Part shown: piece after piece, positions 1-12,521 of the stretch
Layout: the number at the start of each line of letters is the position of its first letter
Numbering within the stretch: the stretch's first letter is position 1
Assembly (NCBI RefSeq): GCF_001949145.1
Contig: NW_019091492.1
Coordinates: 768,387 to 832,386, forward strand
Direction of reading: 5' to 3'
Source of the DNA: Acanthaster planci
Lineage: Eukaryota > Echinodermata > Asteroidea > Valvatida > Acanthasteridae
DNA: 64,000 bases
Program-made: the position numbers and the translations under genes
The notes under the pieces: generated by a model
What the model was told of the DNA's origin: nothing
What the model saw: only the letters and a program-made list of their open reading frames with translations
The model's database searches: none

Positions 1-443
1 TCATTAAATATTGACGCTGCATGTCAGGTTTTCCTACTTGGAAGCCTACTGTGATAAAATACAGACAGCCATAGGCCATGCAGTGAAGAGATGTTGTCCA
101 TGGTATGCACTCACACTGTCAGATAAATGTTCATGTAGGGTTCTGGGTGAAACACTTCTGCAACAAATAATTCTTTTTTCTTTTCTTTTTTCTTATCTCT
201 TTTTTCCCTTGCACACTTACCTTTATTTCACATCATGTGAACGCACTAAACTACCAGAGTGTCAAAAACTGTATTCAATGCTAAATTGGTTCGATTTTCT
301 GGACAGGACAGTGGCTAAAAGTATCTTCAGGCCAAATAAATTATCTACATGTAACACCTGTGAAAACAAATTACTGTATTCACACACAAAATTTCCCCTT
401 TTCATTATAGAAACTTGTACATATAACGTATAAGTAACATGTA

Positions 444-664
444 GTGTATGGTGCAGCGTGGACATCCGGGATTTTTGCAAAATAACAGGTACTGCAACGG
501 TGAAAACAGCGACCATGGTGATGTACGCACGCACCAGCCAGCCTGAGGATCGGGTTATACAATATTTTCTTTGATCTGTACGTACGCAGTTGCTGTCACC
601 AGTGCAGTGTGGTTGCTACCCATATTTTTGTGAAACTCCCGGATGTCCGTACTGCCCCATACGC
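444..664. mobile_element. TA-flanked MITE with about 40-bp terminal inverted repeats
   Basis: The left end (from 444, GTGTATGGTGCAGCG) and the reverse complement of the right end (to 664, GCGTATGGGGCAGTACG) match imperfectly over about 40 bp. They share the core GGACATCCGGGA. The 221-bp unit is bounded by TA on both sides (442-443 and 665-666), the target duplication used by Tc1/mariner elements. It has no coding capacity. The superfamily is inferred from the TA duplication only. Confidence 0.7.
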
Positions 665-666
665 TA

Positions 667-3600
667 TTATGAATGCTTCAGATTTTCCAGGGTCCTCTTA
701 ATGTTTACTCTTGTGTTAATATTCTCCTCATTTTAGTGGACTTGGGTCAATCATTAAGTTGGGACACTGTTACTGTCATCCCAAAGAACATGTTTGGGGA
801 TTGTCACCCCCACTTCACATTCATATAATTACCTGCATGTGCTAATTTCTGTATATATAGAAACTAGCACCAAATTCAGGGCAGGTAGAATTGAAGGTCC
901 TGAAGGTAAGTGTAAAAATCTTCAGCATGTGCCACCTGAACTCTGTTTATATCTACTGTAAACGACAAACGTTCAAGAGAAATTTGGCAAAATAGCAAAC
1001 TGACCCAGTCTTTACCGCAAGTCAAAATGGTCACATTGTTTTGGCTACAGTTGGACCATGCACATACGTAAGTTCATGATGGCTACAATTTTCCTGTATT
1101 TGCATGTGCTTGTTTTTAGGACAATTCCTTATTTTAGGGGATGCTTTTACCCAGTTTTTCGTTTTCTTTAGTTGCTTTACACTGGACAACTTTCTGAAAT
1201 TCCTCCAAAAAGGCAAGCCCATATAAAAATGATTACTGAATAAAATTCAGCACCTCCAAATTGTTGGCCTAAATAATTCAAACCAATACTGCTTGAAGGT
1301 CGGAATACTTGTTCAGATCTTGAAAGAGAATAATGAACTATTGCATATAAATTTTCCATCTCATAAGAGCAGTTCCTTCATCCCCTAACCAAGCCTACAA
1401 ACCACTTTTTTCTCTTGATAAGGCCAGTGAATCATGAAGCCGATAACACAGTCTATGTATATCTCAATAAGAGACAGAAAGCAGAGATAATGCTTGCCTC
1501 CTCCCTTTTTTCCCTTTTGAAAAATCAAGATGCAAACTGAATGCAGTGAATCATATCCACTAGTAATCCCTACAGGACAGCAGGGTGGAATTACTTGTAT
1601 CAGTGTATGCATGGGGGGTTTAGACTAACGAGAGATGATGCATAATGGGTAACAGACACCACCCAACACAGCAGATTGTCATGGTTTGCAGCATCGTGCT
1701 GTCATTGAATCTTTGACATCATATTTAAACAGGCATGGATGTGAAACTACAAATAAAATTGCACGACTAAACCACTGGCGGATCTGGATCAACCCTTGTA
1801 TTAAATAAAATTAACATACATGAAGATGGACCGTTCTCTGGTGAAAGAGAACTTGTTTATTCATTTAAATGCTCACTTTGGGACATTCTATGAAGGCAGT
1901 TTTAGGGACACCTGTTTGAAATTGTGTCCCTGCTCTGCAAAAAAACCTTTTGGCTAGATTCAACTCACTTTCATTTTTAGATAGTGTATGGCTCAAAACA
2001 GAGAGATGGGGCGAGTCACATTAGCACTGTTTCCCCATTCAGTGCAAATTTCAACACCTAAAAGAATTTCTTCCAGTGAATAACTATGCAGGCTGTACTT
2101 TGAGTGAAGAAGTAGATTACACTGTTCATGTTTTCAGAAAATTCTTAGTCTCCTTTGCATTTTAATGGAACCAAATTTTGACATGAAACTTGATATTGAT
2201 TTATATAAAAATATCTCTCTGTGGCCTAGTTTTGAAAAGCTACGTGCGAAAATTATTAGCAAAGTTGTAGCTAACATGTTTCCACAAGTCCAACAAGTAT
2301 GCTGAAATACATGTTTGATAAGGTATGGTGAGAATAGTCCGGGGGAAAGATTGCTTTTGGTTATGGTTATTGAGGCAGTAGTATTTGGACAAAACATTCA
2401 AATGTCCTAGGTGGTATTGAGGCAGTAGTATTTGGACAAAACATTCAAATGTCCTAGGTGGACTAAGATTCAAGTCCAAGTCTGGGTCTGATGAATGCTC
2501 ACACTCAATTCTCACTATATCATCTTAAACTTCAATGGACATGGGCCAGGACTCAACTACAACACAGATCTTTGGTTTAAAAACCCTCTAATTTGGCTCC
2601 ATGTTTTGATGAACTGTCTGTTTGGGTAGCCTGATGGGGAATGTTAAGTTTCATTCATCTATCCAAGGGCTCCGACAACATTTGCTCTTCCAAGTTGGGC
2701 TTTGAAAAATCACCTTGATGAACAAACCTGAGACTGCAAACATGCTACATGGATGATACTTTGTTATTTTGCTCTGTTCATCCCGACCATTCTTTCAAAC
2801 TACTCCTATGGAAGTATCTCAAATGAATTAATGTGACAAACTCTGTGGCCGGGTATGATTGTTTGAACACAATTTGCCAGTCTTACTGCATATAAGAAAT
2901 GCTTCACAAATCACCGTGCAAAGTATGAGGTTGTGCAAGGAGTCCTAAATATCTCATTTTAAAAAACAGCTATGCAGTTGCCTTGTTAAATAGAACAAAA
3001 AAGCTACAAATAAATGAGCCATTTTTTTCATTATAATTGATGAAGCAAGTTTGGCATTACATAATCTGAAACTGAAATCAAACTGCCAACCAGCAGAATG
3101 AAGAAAACGGCAGCACAGACATTTTGCAAAGCCATTTGGGCTGATTGCATACTTGTCCGCAGGCTTGAATCTGGAACTCCACATATATATTGCAAATCAA
3201 AAGCCCAGCGGCGCGTGAAGCATTACGCCGCTCGCCCAAGCGCGATGCCCAGTGCAGCAATTGAGGTGCTCTATTATTTAATTAATCATTCATATGGCTG
3301 TGCAGGAAGGGTGGGCAGACTGGTGGTTCCTTAGTTTAAAATTCATTACACTGACAATCTTGAGGCTGGCAACTGTACGTCGGCTTGTGTAATGTGTGCT
3401 GCCTACTTGTAGTAACATGGCACCCTGTCACATGTCACTCTGTCACAAGTCACTCTGGCATGTATTTAAAAAAAATTATGCTCAATTTTTGGGTCCCTGG
3501 TCATCTCAACAGGCTTTTAATTTGTGAGTGCACAAGCAAGTTCTCAACATTCAGGTGTGACCGGATCCTATAATATGGATCATATTTTCACTCTTTTGTG

Positions 3601-6600
3601 TTTCCATTAGGAAAACTAGTAGCATATTCTCCATTTTGAAGCTTTGATGCATCTCACAGTTTGACATCCTCATGTCAACAGACATTAAGAGGTTGAAAAA
3701 TGTTGACAGTAACTTATTGTTTTTCCATTGACCTGAATTTAATTAAAGAAAAAACCAAAACAAAATCTGGCAATATCAGAGTCCACTTTGTGGAGGGATC
3801 ACATCATACACTGTACATGAAATACATTGGGAAAGACAAGGTTAGGTTCCTCTCAATGTAAAAATCATAAATTTACTTTTAAGTCAAAAACCTACAGCAC
3901 AAGATCTATGCAACCAATCGGCATATATCTTGTCTACACATAAATAGCCACTGTACGTGTATTGTATATTTGGCAAAGAAAAATTCCTTTGTGATGAGCA
4001 ATGATATCTATCTAATTAAAGTTGAACGGTAAGACTCCCAGAGCTGGCCAACACGAGGATATTATTGAACATCTGGTTAGAAAATAACTGAGGTACCAGT
4101 AACAGAATACAGCTCACGACCTCACTGATTGATGTAAAAAAAAATAATTTAATAACACTTCATCTCTTTTTTGAACAAGCCTGCCACATATTAACTTATT
4201 TTTTTTTCTTTCCCTTTGAGCACGCTTGAGTGGAAGGGCAAATGTGTGATAATATTCAAGTACATGAACAAGGAGACGAAATGCTGCAGATAACATGTTA
4301 TATGTTGATTGACAAATGTCAATTTCCTGTTAATCAGGTATGTATATATTCATGCTCAATCAAGGATTTCTGACGTCTCTCAATCCGAGAATCATCCATA
4401 TGCTCCAAAATGAGCACCTGTTTACGAAAATTCTATGCAGTCCTGTGGGCCAGCCAATGGGGAGCTGTCGATTAGAAATAACACCAAAGGGTGATGATTG
4501 GTCAGTGGGTATCAGCTACCAAAGATGGTGATGGTTGATGCCTTGCTAATTGGTCACAGTTTAAGACTCACTTTCCTTGCATGATTGATTACCAAGTGAG
4601 TAAGCACATCAAATGCCTTTTCTGTTTTTGTACTTTGCAAAGATACATGTCCATGTACTTATCAGGCTTTTCATTGACCACTCTCACAGCTAATTTGGGC
4701 TGAAGCAACTTTAACACTTTTAAATAAAAGTGAATTTTTGACATTGTATTACTGGTGAATACTTAATGTTAATGAGTTTTCTGCTTTCCTAGCAGCTGAG
4801 TAAATAATGTGTCCAATCTGTAGGCAAGAAGCCTCTTCTAAACATGCTGGCATTCTTCATTCTCATGTAGCTGCGATACACGTATAAACATGCATCCAGT
4901 AACAATCCATTTTACATTAACATTTACAAACACACAGCACGGTCAACGAATTCCTTTTTTATTATAATTAGGTTTCAAATATGTTTCCAAAAGGTACAGG
5001 CAGTTAAAAAAGTGACTTTTTTTCCTTGGGAGTGCACTGGGTTAATTTCTTCTAGAGACAATTTTTGTGTTACAAATAGTGCTTTGACTGCAATTTACTC
5101 AGTCACATTTAAATCTATCTGATAGTCTCCCCCTCCCCCCCGACAGAAAGGCCAACATGTCCAGCCGCGGTCTCTGGCCCGTCAATTAACATACTAATGG
5201 TGTCAGCATCGTACTCATCAAATTGCAGTGGCTGTCTCATTTTACGCATGATGTCGTCAGATTGGCTGGCTGGCGCCAGTGAAGGTATGATAAGTTGCAC
5301 CTAGCTTCTGTGGGACCGGTAAACGGAATATATCCATCCGCGCGTCAAGAACCCCTCAAATTGTCTGTGATGCAGTATAAAGGTAGCGTCTCACTGCTGT
5401 GAATAAATGCAGTCCATGAGCCCCTGGCTGAATAGATTGTTGTGCTATTCTTCTTGGCATCTTCAATATGCTATGTACATGTAGGCAGCAACTGTAGCAG
5501 GCATTTTTTTGCAAACGTCAATAACACATATTGATTTTTAAACCCTTCTTGTGCTAAAGTTGTTTTAAAGTATAAGTATTTTTATGACATACACGTGTAT
5601 GTATGTCTTCGATCTATTATATGAAACACAATTTGATGTTATCTGAGACTCCCTTTACACAGCTGTCCAAATTTTTATACATCAGAGCTGTTGACTTTAT
5701 CGAAAATTATTTCATATGTGATTCTAGGATGACAGTAGCTGTAATTCTTTCCCTATGACATATTTCCAAGCTGTTCCTTTCTCCATGGTACAAGTTTCAA
5801 GAAGGATGTCTCAAGTATGGGCACATTTTCTCTGGTGAATATGTCTGTCTCGTATAATAAAGGAAACAATTTGATGTCTTTGTCTACTGGTGCCGCTGTC
5901 TTTCAGAGACAACAGAAGACCAATTTCAATATAAACTCACTACAGAAGACCTTTTTTTAACACATAGACTGCTGACTACGAATATACTCATAGTCACAGG
6001 TGTACCGAATTCTGGCACTATGAGTACTGTATATTTGTAGGAAATGAAAGCCTGTTGTGATGTAAATTGAATACACTAGCATCACCGGAAAACACAACAA
6101 TGTGGAGAACATACATCAGTAAAATGCTCAGGTTCAAACACACTTGTGAAAGCTACCTATTAAAAATGCACACACGCGTATAATGCTTGGCAAATGGGAA
6201 TGCCCCTTTGAAATTATGCGGAGCAGTCAACAGGTTAAAAAAAAAAGAGTAATATACAGTAAATTGAAAGGCACCTTTGGTTTACTAAAGGTGTTCTCAA
6301 CTGAAAAAAAACAGTGTTCAGGGCTAAATATACAGTACATGAATGTGCACACTGGAAACATCACCATGTGTACATACTCATATAGCTGTGCTTGCAAGTA
6401 CATAACTGAAGGAAAAGACAAGATGGATTCAGGCCAATTAAAACATGCAAATAACAGTAAAGCTGCACTGTTTTATGGTGCTGTTCTTATACATATATGT
6501 ATGTAGAGTGTATATCATCGTTTCTTCTACATTGGAAGTTCCTCAGCAACAATTTGGTTAAATAAGTACAACTATGAAGCATATGTGCAGAAAGACAGAA

Positions 6601-7833
6601 CTGCTGCCCATGTAGTTTAATTTCTGAGTTAATTTAATAGCCTGAGTTTTCAATTATCTTCATACATGCCATACTGGGTATGTGCACAACTCTAAAGTCT
6701 TCAAGATTGACTCTCCTTTGTTGGCTAGGCACTACTGCTCACTTTGTTCCCATGTACACACATAGCACAAATGTAATGAGAAGCACAACTTTGGGTTTGG
6801 ATGGATTGTATTCTTACTGGTTCATCTTGGTGTGGATGTGTGTGTGTAACAGTTACATGCTTCAGGGGATGACTTCAGTAGTTGTTACTTAAAACATTGT
6901 GATGATCAGGGACTTTATGGATTTTTTTAGAACAGTTGTGGCCCACCAGCGGCGGAACAATATTCAAAGGGGGAGGCCAGTTGTTAGACTATCAGGCATC
7001 AGCCATTAATAGGCTGATCCATTATGCCCCATCCAATTACAGAACCTGCAAACTCCTCCCCCCCCAGTCAAAAAAGTGAGGGGTCACTGGCTCCCCTGCC
7101 CTCCTCCCCGGCTTCCACCACACGTGTCGAGGCCAACAAACCTTGTCATCCGACTTTTTACACTGTTTCAAAATTTTACGATATATATACATCTTTTTAA
7201 AACAATTCCATAAGGACTTCTTGTGGCTACACAGTTTCAAAGCATGCAACATTTATACAGTTCTGAAGCTGTAAAAGAGCTTAAAAGACTCAATGAGAAG
7301 GCATTTAAGAAACTAAAATGTCAGATCATCAGCACCTGTAAAACCTATAGCAGTTTCCATCAAAGTAAGGAGATGCACACTGCAGATAGTCAGCAATCAA
7401 CTCTACTGACCCAATGAATCGTGTATCACTGTGCATTAGCCTATACAAGCATGCATGATCACATGACAGATGTACAATAATGTCTCTTTCATTTGAGTAT
7501 GTACCTGTACATGTACATGTATTCGGCCAATTTTCCCGTGACTAAGAAATCAAACCCAAACAGTCAACAAACTAGCTGACCATGCATGAAAACCATGTAT
7601 ATCCAGTTGGAGTACCAGCTTAGCTTCAATAAGTAGTGTTACTGTCTAAACAAGGACATTTCATTTAGAGCTAGGGTTTTAGAAGCCTTTTTTAACAGAA
7701 ACTTATATTTTGGCCAAATAACATATTGCATATTGTCTGTTCTAGCTGTTACTGTCCACATCTTGATATCTTGCATGCTGTCAGTGATAATTACAACCAA
7801 AGGCTATAAGCTTTACTGCTGGAACTGAGACAA
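667..7833. other. AT-rich intergenic or intronic DNA without a recognised gene
   Basis: No open frame here resembles a known protein; those longer than 60 codons look random. The region could be intron or downstream flank of UNC80, whose later exons should lie to the left on the minus strand, but no such exon was recognised. A GC-richer island at about 5110-5420 stands out and contains a TATA-like string (AGTATAAAGG near 5375). Confidence 0.5.
2368..2461. repeat. 47-bp tandem duplication, two copies
   Basis: The 47-bp unit that begins TATTGAGGCAGTAGTATTTG occurs at 2368-2414 and again, essentially unchanged, at 2415-2461. The identity of the copies suggests a recent slippage or duplication event, or an assembly artefact. 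No coding role is seen. Confidence 0.9.
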
Positions 7834-9771
7834 TTACATAGAATGGTAGATTTGTACAGCATGCTCAGATGCCAACACAAGTTCCCCTTGTGCTGTGAAC
7901 GTCAGGCCAAGTGTCGGCCCGCACCCTTTAACAACACACCCAATGTGGTTTCCATCAGGGCTGAAGCAGTGGATGTCCCCAGACCAAGGTGTTAGCACCG
8001 CCACATAGATGATTCCGTTCTTATCACAGCAAACGCTGCTGGGGCCCAGATTCTTGCCTTGCTTGGTGAGGTCAACATCCTCAGAAAACACCAAGACACC
8101 ATCAAAGTTAACTGCCACCAGTCTCTTCTGACCATGGTTGGTGTAGATAAAACGCCGGTTGAAGATGATCAAGTAATCACCAATCATGGGAGCGGGCAGT
8201 GTTTGGATGAGCTCACCGTCCACGCTGTGGAGTGATATCTCTTCTTTGGCCTCGTAGCCTACAGCAATCAGCTCGCCAGTGTCATCCACTGCCAGGCATG
8301 TAGGTGTACTATTGGAGCTTCTGCCTGGCATGAACTCATGCAAGAGCTTGTCTTCCTGATTGATAATCTTGACAGAAAGACCGTCCAGAACAACTAGCAA
8401 GTCATTCCTGGTCACTGAAATGTGGCTGGGGTAATAGAGAGCGGTAATTTCTTGCCTCGGTGAAGTTGTAGGGTTCAGTTCATTGGATTGCCTTGGGAGT
8501 ACGAAAGCAATTTGGTTTCGTTCAATGTCTGCTACAGCTATTTCATTATTAGAGAATGTAGCCACATCGTACGCAAACCCAAACTCAATCTGTTTCAGTT
8601 CAGTTTTCAATTCCCATTTTCCCAACAACTGTAAAGCTTCCATTCCATCCAATTCCACTTCAGGATCTCTCAGTACCAGTCTACCCAGGGCACTGTCCTG
8701 ACCATTTTCAAAGTCCATAAAGGTGAACAAATCTGGCATCTTTTCTGGTTGTCTTTCAGCCACCTCATTGAGATTGTGCGTGAGTTTCTGTTTGAGTTCC
8801 AATATTTCCTGGTGGTTTTCTGTGGCAAGGAGCTCTTTTGCTTCATCCAGCTTGTGCCGAGCTTTGGCCAGTGCTTGCCCATTTGAGGCCTCAGCAATTT
8901 TCTCACCTCTCTCTTCGTAGATCCTCCTCACATCTTGCTTCATCTTTCGCTCTTCCTCTCTAATCCGTGCAACCTCTGCGTTGGCCCTGGCAGAGATTTT
9001 CTGTTTGGTGTTGGTGTAACTTGCATCTAGCTTCTTACAGGACTCTTCTGTTTCAGCAAAAGCAAGGCTCAGAGCTTTCAAGCTCTCTTCAGCTCTTGCA
9101 ACAAGGTCCACAGCATCTTTTTTGAATGTGTCCGAGGCCTCAGAGATACCAACAAGTTGGTGCTCGGTGTTTTCATGCTCAAGGACCGAACAGTTTGTAC
9201 ACACCAACTCCTCGCATGTATTACAATACAGGCAGGCATCTGGATCTAAATGCTTCCCACACTGAGCAATACCCTCCCCAGTTGTAATCTGCTCAGATGA
9301 AATCACCGATTTCAGTTGGGCCAGCGTGCAGATCTTGTGTGATTTCATCATTGCCAAGCGTTCGTGTGCCCTCTGACACTCTTGACAAAGGTAATACTGG
9401 CAATCTTCACATCTTGAGACGGCGCGATTGTTCTCATCACAGGCTTGGCATTTGATCTCCGAGCCCTGACTGCCCCAAAGCTCATCCTGGAGAGCCACCA
9501 TCTCAACCAAGGCATTAAGGGTCAAGTTGCTGGGCAGTGAGGCGGTTCTGTTCTCCTTTAGTGTTGTCTCTCGTCGGCACAGGGGGCAGGTGAGTTTCCC
9601 GTTGTTGGTGTTTTGCTGCTGTCTGAGCTCTTGCAGACACCTCAGGCAGAAGTTGTGCAAGCATTCCAGCATCCTCGGATCCCTGTAATAGCCAAAGCAG
9701 ATGGAGCACTCCAGATGCTCAAGGATGCTCTGACCAAGGGATGAGCGTCGAGCGGCCATCTTGCTTGCCAT
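7834..9771 (-). CDS. TRIM-type RING E3 ubiquitin ligase, TRIM2/TRIM56-like
   Basis: A 645-residue protein encoded in one uninterrupted exon. Near the N-terminus is a C3HC4 RING finger (about residues 22-65: CSIC, CLHNFC, CPLC). Two B-boxes follow: a CxxC/CEDCQYYLCQEC box and a second box starting CGKH with CTNC and a closing H. Next comes a long charged coiled coil (about 215-345). The C-terminal 250 residues have the repetitive hydrophobic pattern of an NHL-like beta-propeller. Such proteins usually act as cytoplasmic E3 ligases in development or antiviral defence; the substrate is unknown. The ATG at 9771 was chosen over the upstream ATG at 9870. A good splice acceptor (TTTTGGTTCTTCAG, ending at 9783 on the minus strand) lies just before it, and the extra upstream residues are not TRIM-like. 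Single-coding-exon TRIM genes are often expanded in invertebrate deuterostomes. The exact orthologue cannot be named. Confidence 0.88.
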   Translation of the reverse strand: MASKMAARRSSLGQSILEHLECSICFGYYRDPRMLECLHNFCLRCLQELRQQQNTNNGKLTCPLCRRETTLKENRTASLPSNLTLNALVEMVALQDELWGSQGSEIKCQACDENNRAVSRCEDCQYYLCQECQRAHERLAMMKSHKICTLAQLKSVISSEQITTGEGIAQCGKHLDPDACLYCNTCEELVCTNCSVLEHENTEHQLVGISEASDTFKKDAVDLVARAEESLKALSLAFAETEESCKKLDASYTNTKQKISARANAEVARIREEERKMKQDVRRIYEERGEKIAEASNGQALAKARHKLDEAKELLATENHQEILELKQKLTHNLNEVAERQPEKMPDLFTFMDFENGQDSALGRLVLRDPEVELDGMEALQLLGKWELKTELKQIEFGFAYDVATFSNNEIAVADIERNQIAFVLPRQSNELNPTTSPRQEITALYYPSHISVTRNDLLVVLDGLSVKIINQEDKLLHEFMPGRSSNSTPTCLAVDDTGELIAVGYEAKEEISLHSVDGELIQTLPAPMIGDYLIIFNRRFIYTNHGQKRLVAVNFDGVLVFSEDVDLTKQGKNLGPSSVCCDKNGIIYVAVLTPWSGDIHCFSPDGNHIGCVVKGCGPTLGLTFTAQGELVLASEHAVQIYHSM

Positions 9772-10062
9772 CTTGCACTTCACTGAAGAACCAAAAGGTG
9801 ACAATACAGTAGCTGCCGACCTGACAAGTTTAATAATACCAATAAAGTTGAAATTAAAACCGGTACACATACAGCATGTGTAGATGTATTAGATAAAAAC
9901 AATGTCCTCGCTGTGTTGAGCAAGGGGTATGTTCATGTTTATACATGTATGTAAATGAAAGTAAATCAATGTGTAGAATGAATGTTAAAATTCAATGGAA
10001 CCTTGTCCACTGAGGCCAGCATTTTGTAATTTGTTGAATTATCAATACCCAAAATCTGAAAA

Positions 10063-10184
10063 TTTCAAGATGTACTTTGCATCGGGAGGTGTTAATTTCA
10101 AATATGGGTTTACCCGTACATTGGTGTAATGGCAAATCCTGTACTTAAAATCAACATCTCCCCAATACAAAGTACATCTTGAAA
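10063..10184. mobile_element. Short inverted-repeat element (MITE-like)
   Basis: The left arm starts TTTCAAGATGTACTTTGCAT. The right arm, read in reverse complement, starts with the same 17 bases and stays similar for about 35 bp. The unit is 122 bp and noncoding. No target duplication is clear. Confidence 0.65.
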
Positions 10185-10240
10185 TGGTTTCACAGTACCA
10201 GATGCCACATTTGACACAGACCAGCCAGCTGACACTGGCA

Positions 10241-10313
10241 AGCTTGGTGGTCGAGTGGTTCAGACTTCTGCACTAGTAAGCAAGAGGTTGTGGGTTCGAG
10301 TCCCATCCAAGTA
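10241..10313 (+). repeat. tRNA-Thr-like sequence (SINE head or tRNA pseudogene)
   Basis: RNA polymerase III box A-like (10248-10258, TGGTCGAGTGG) and an exact box B (10293-10303, GGTTCGAGTCC) are spaced as in a tRNA. The anticodon loop reads ACTAGTAA, anticodon AGT (Thr). The acceptor arms pair only in 5 of 7 positions and the anticodon stem has mismatches, so a functional tRNA is unlikely. A tRNA-derived SINE or tRNA pseudogene is favoured. Similar roughly 35-bp stretches flank it at about 10112-10150 and 10368-10405. Confidence 0.6.
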
Positions 10314-11009
10314 AGTCTGTAGATTCTTTCACAAGCTCTCGGTCAAGCACTGAGTATACTGTGTTAATTTTATACGTTAGTGTAAGGGCAAACCCATACT
10401 TAAAATTAAGTCTAAATAAATGGAATAAAATGAACATTTTAAAAAAGTATCCCTGACAAAGGATTTGAACATGTTGAAAAAGAATTTCCTCAAGGCACTC
10501 TCACTTGAGAGTCCTGCTATAAGTAAGCATAGTAATTTTTCTTCATCTTCTGATAACCCTGGATAATTTAGTTGTGTTAAAAAGAATTAAAAACATTTTT
10601 AATTTTTTTATTTTTTACTATGTCCCTTGCCAAATTTCATGGTATATTTGTAAACCAATGAATAAAGAAAAACATGGCCAAAAAGTATATCAAAGTGCTG
10701 TCCACTATCAGCATCCACTTTATTCTGTGTTTGTTTGCCACTTCAACATATTAACAATCTACAAAAGAACCTCCAAATTAGTGTATCAAGATCATGCAAA
10801 AACCTTATCATAACAATGACTATTAATGACAAACAATGCAAGGACGTGACTTCAAGGTTTAACTCTACATGCAGGCCATTTATATCTTCCCTACATCAGC
10901 AATTGCAAATTCAGCCATCATAATTGAAATATCCACCAACTCCATACATCAAGCTCCGTCTATAATCTAGACAAGACCAACACATGTTCAATAGGTAAAC
11001 AACTTACCT

Positions 11010-11100
11010 TGATTTTTCAGTACTAGAGTTCTCTTGATGAAAAATTCCAGCTGTATACTGTGTGGATCTTGGAAATTATGCCTCTATGGAGTTCTGATTT
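11010..11100 (-). other. Candidate 5' UTR exon of the TRIM gene
   Basis: On the minus strand a consensus donor (CAAG|GTAAGTTG, donor at 11009-11008) lies about 1.2 kb upstream of the TRIM coding-exon acceptor. No convincing reading frame runs through the preceding sequence, which fits a noncoding first exon. The right-hand (5') boundary is arbitrary. Confidence 0.3.
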
Positions 11101-12521
11101 GATGCAATAGAGCATGCAACAATGGCAGTGAAGGCAGGCTGAAGGCAGTCAAGGCAGCAGACTAGGCGCGGCACAAAAATGTAAAGTACTTTGGTAATTC
11201 CCCACTTCTATATTTAGATTTACAAAACAGTACATAGGCCTGCATTATAATACTGTGAACACACATTTTTCAAACCTTGGGTTTGCCTGTGCCTATGGCT
11301 TCCATATTCTACTGTCCTTGACCATGAAGAATCCGATACAATACAGGCTGATTTTTGTGTTGTAAGAATGTACCTGCATGTAGGGAAACTTTTTCTCAGG
11401 TCAAATGAGAATAAAGGTTGTTGTGACTGTCTGGAAAAAGATCTATGTAGAGGCCAGTTTCATGCATGTTCAGATCCAATGTTAGCACAGCAAATTTACA
11501 AAAGTGGAACATGTTCCAACTCAAGCAAATTATACTACCAAGGTTTCTGGACATCAAAATAGCTTATTTCACATTTGCTTGCAGTATGAATGGACCTGGA
11601 ATTTGAGTTTGTAACTGAAACTTCAATCTTCAGGTTTATTAAAATGACCCTTCTGTGTACATACCGATATCTTCAGCTAATGACTTCACTTACAACATGT
11701 GTTTCTATGCTTTCAGCATGTTTAATTAGTTATGACTGAAAATGGTCCAGAGAACAGTTTGTTGGGATATCCAAATGACTCATCAAATGTAGGGATGTGC
11801 TACCCCCACCATAAAAATTACAATGCTCAACCCACTGTGCGTTTCTTGAAATTGTACCACTTCATAAAATAGCCAACAGGTCATTTCTTTTTTATTTCAA
11901 ATTAGAATTTCCCATTCCAGTTTGTACATGGTGTACTTTCTATCACATGAATGACTGCAGTGTATGGTGCATCTCCCTATTTCCCTATGCACAATGAAAG
12001 GCCCTCACATACAGTATACAACACGTACATCTGTACGTCCTACTTATCTGTTGCACATGTGAAGTTGAAATCTACGGGAAAATTGACTTGTTCCTTTTTC
12101 AAAATAGACACCAAAATCAAACAAGGGGCAAAAAGATGGAAACAAAGTGCAATAAGCCAGGTCGGAGTTTCAGGTGCACAAAGAACTGTGGGATAGAAAA
12201 TGGATAAACAAACCCACATGGCATAGCCAGCGGGCGCTGCATGCATAGAGTTGTGAAGCTGTCAGGAACAGACATGCTGTCATTTGCTAAAAATTGTATG
12301 TACAGAATTAAACTCAAATTTCAAGTTGTCGTGTTAATCTTTATCTTTACCTCTGAACATTTTTAACAACCCACAAAGTTGGCTTTGCTTGGACCATGGC
12401 TTGGACAAAAATGTGACTTCTGTGAGATATTTCTGCATGGACAGGCATCCACGCTTTGGTAGTACATGATGCACATGGTACGTCTCTCACATTTTTTTTA
12501 ATACATGTACCTTTCCAACAG

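Noticed and set aside
11-433. 140-codon frame at the left edge
   Set aside because: Low-complexity hydrophobic run translated from T-rich DNA, with no family resemblance.
6944-7140. A hAT-like element starting CCAGCGGCGGAACAA
   Set aside because: The supposed right end matches poorly and no target duplication is visible.
8483-9709. Short frames overlapping the TRIM gene
   Set aside because: Shadows in other frames with no domain content; the 678-codon TRIM frame explains the region.
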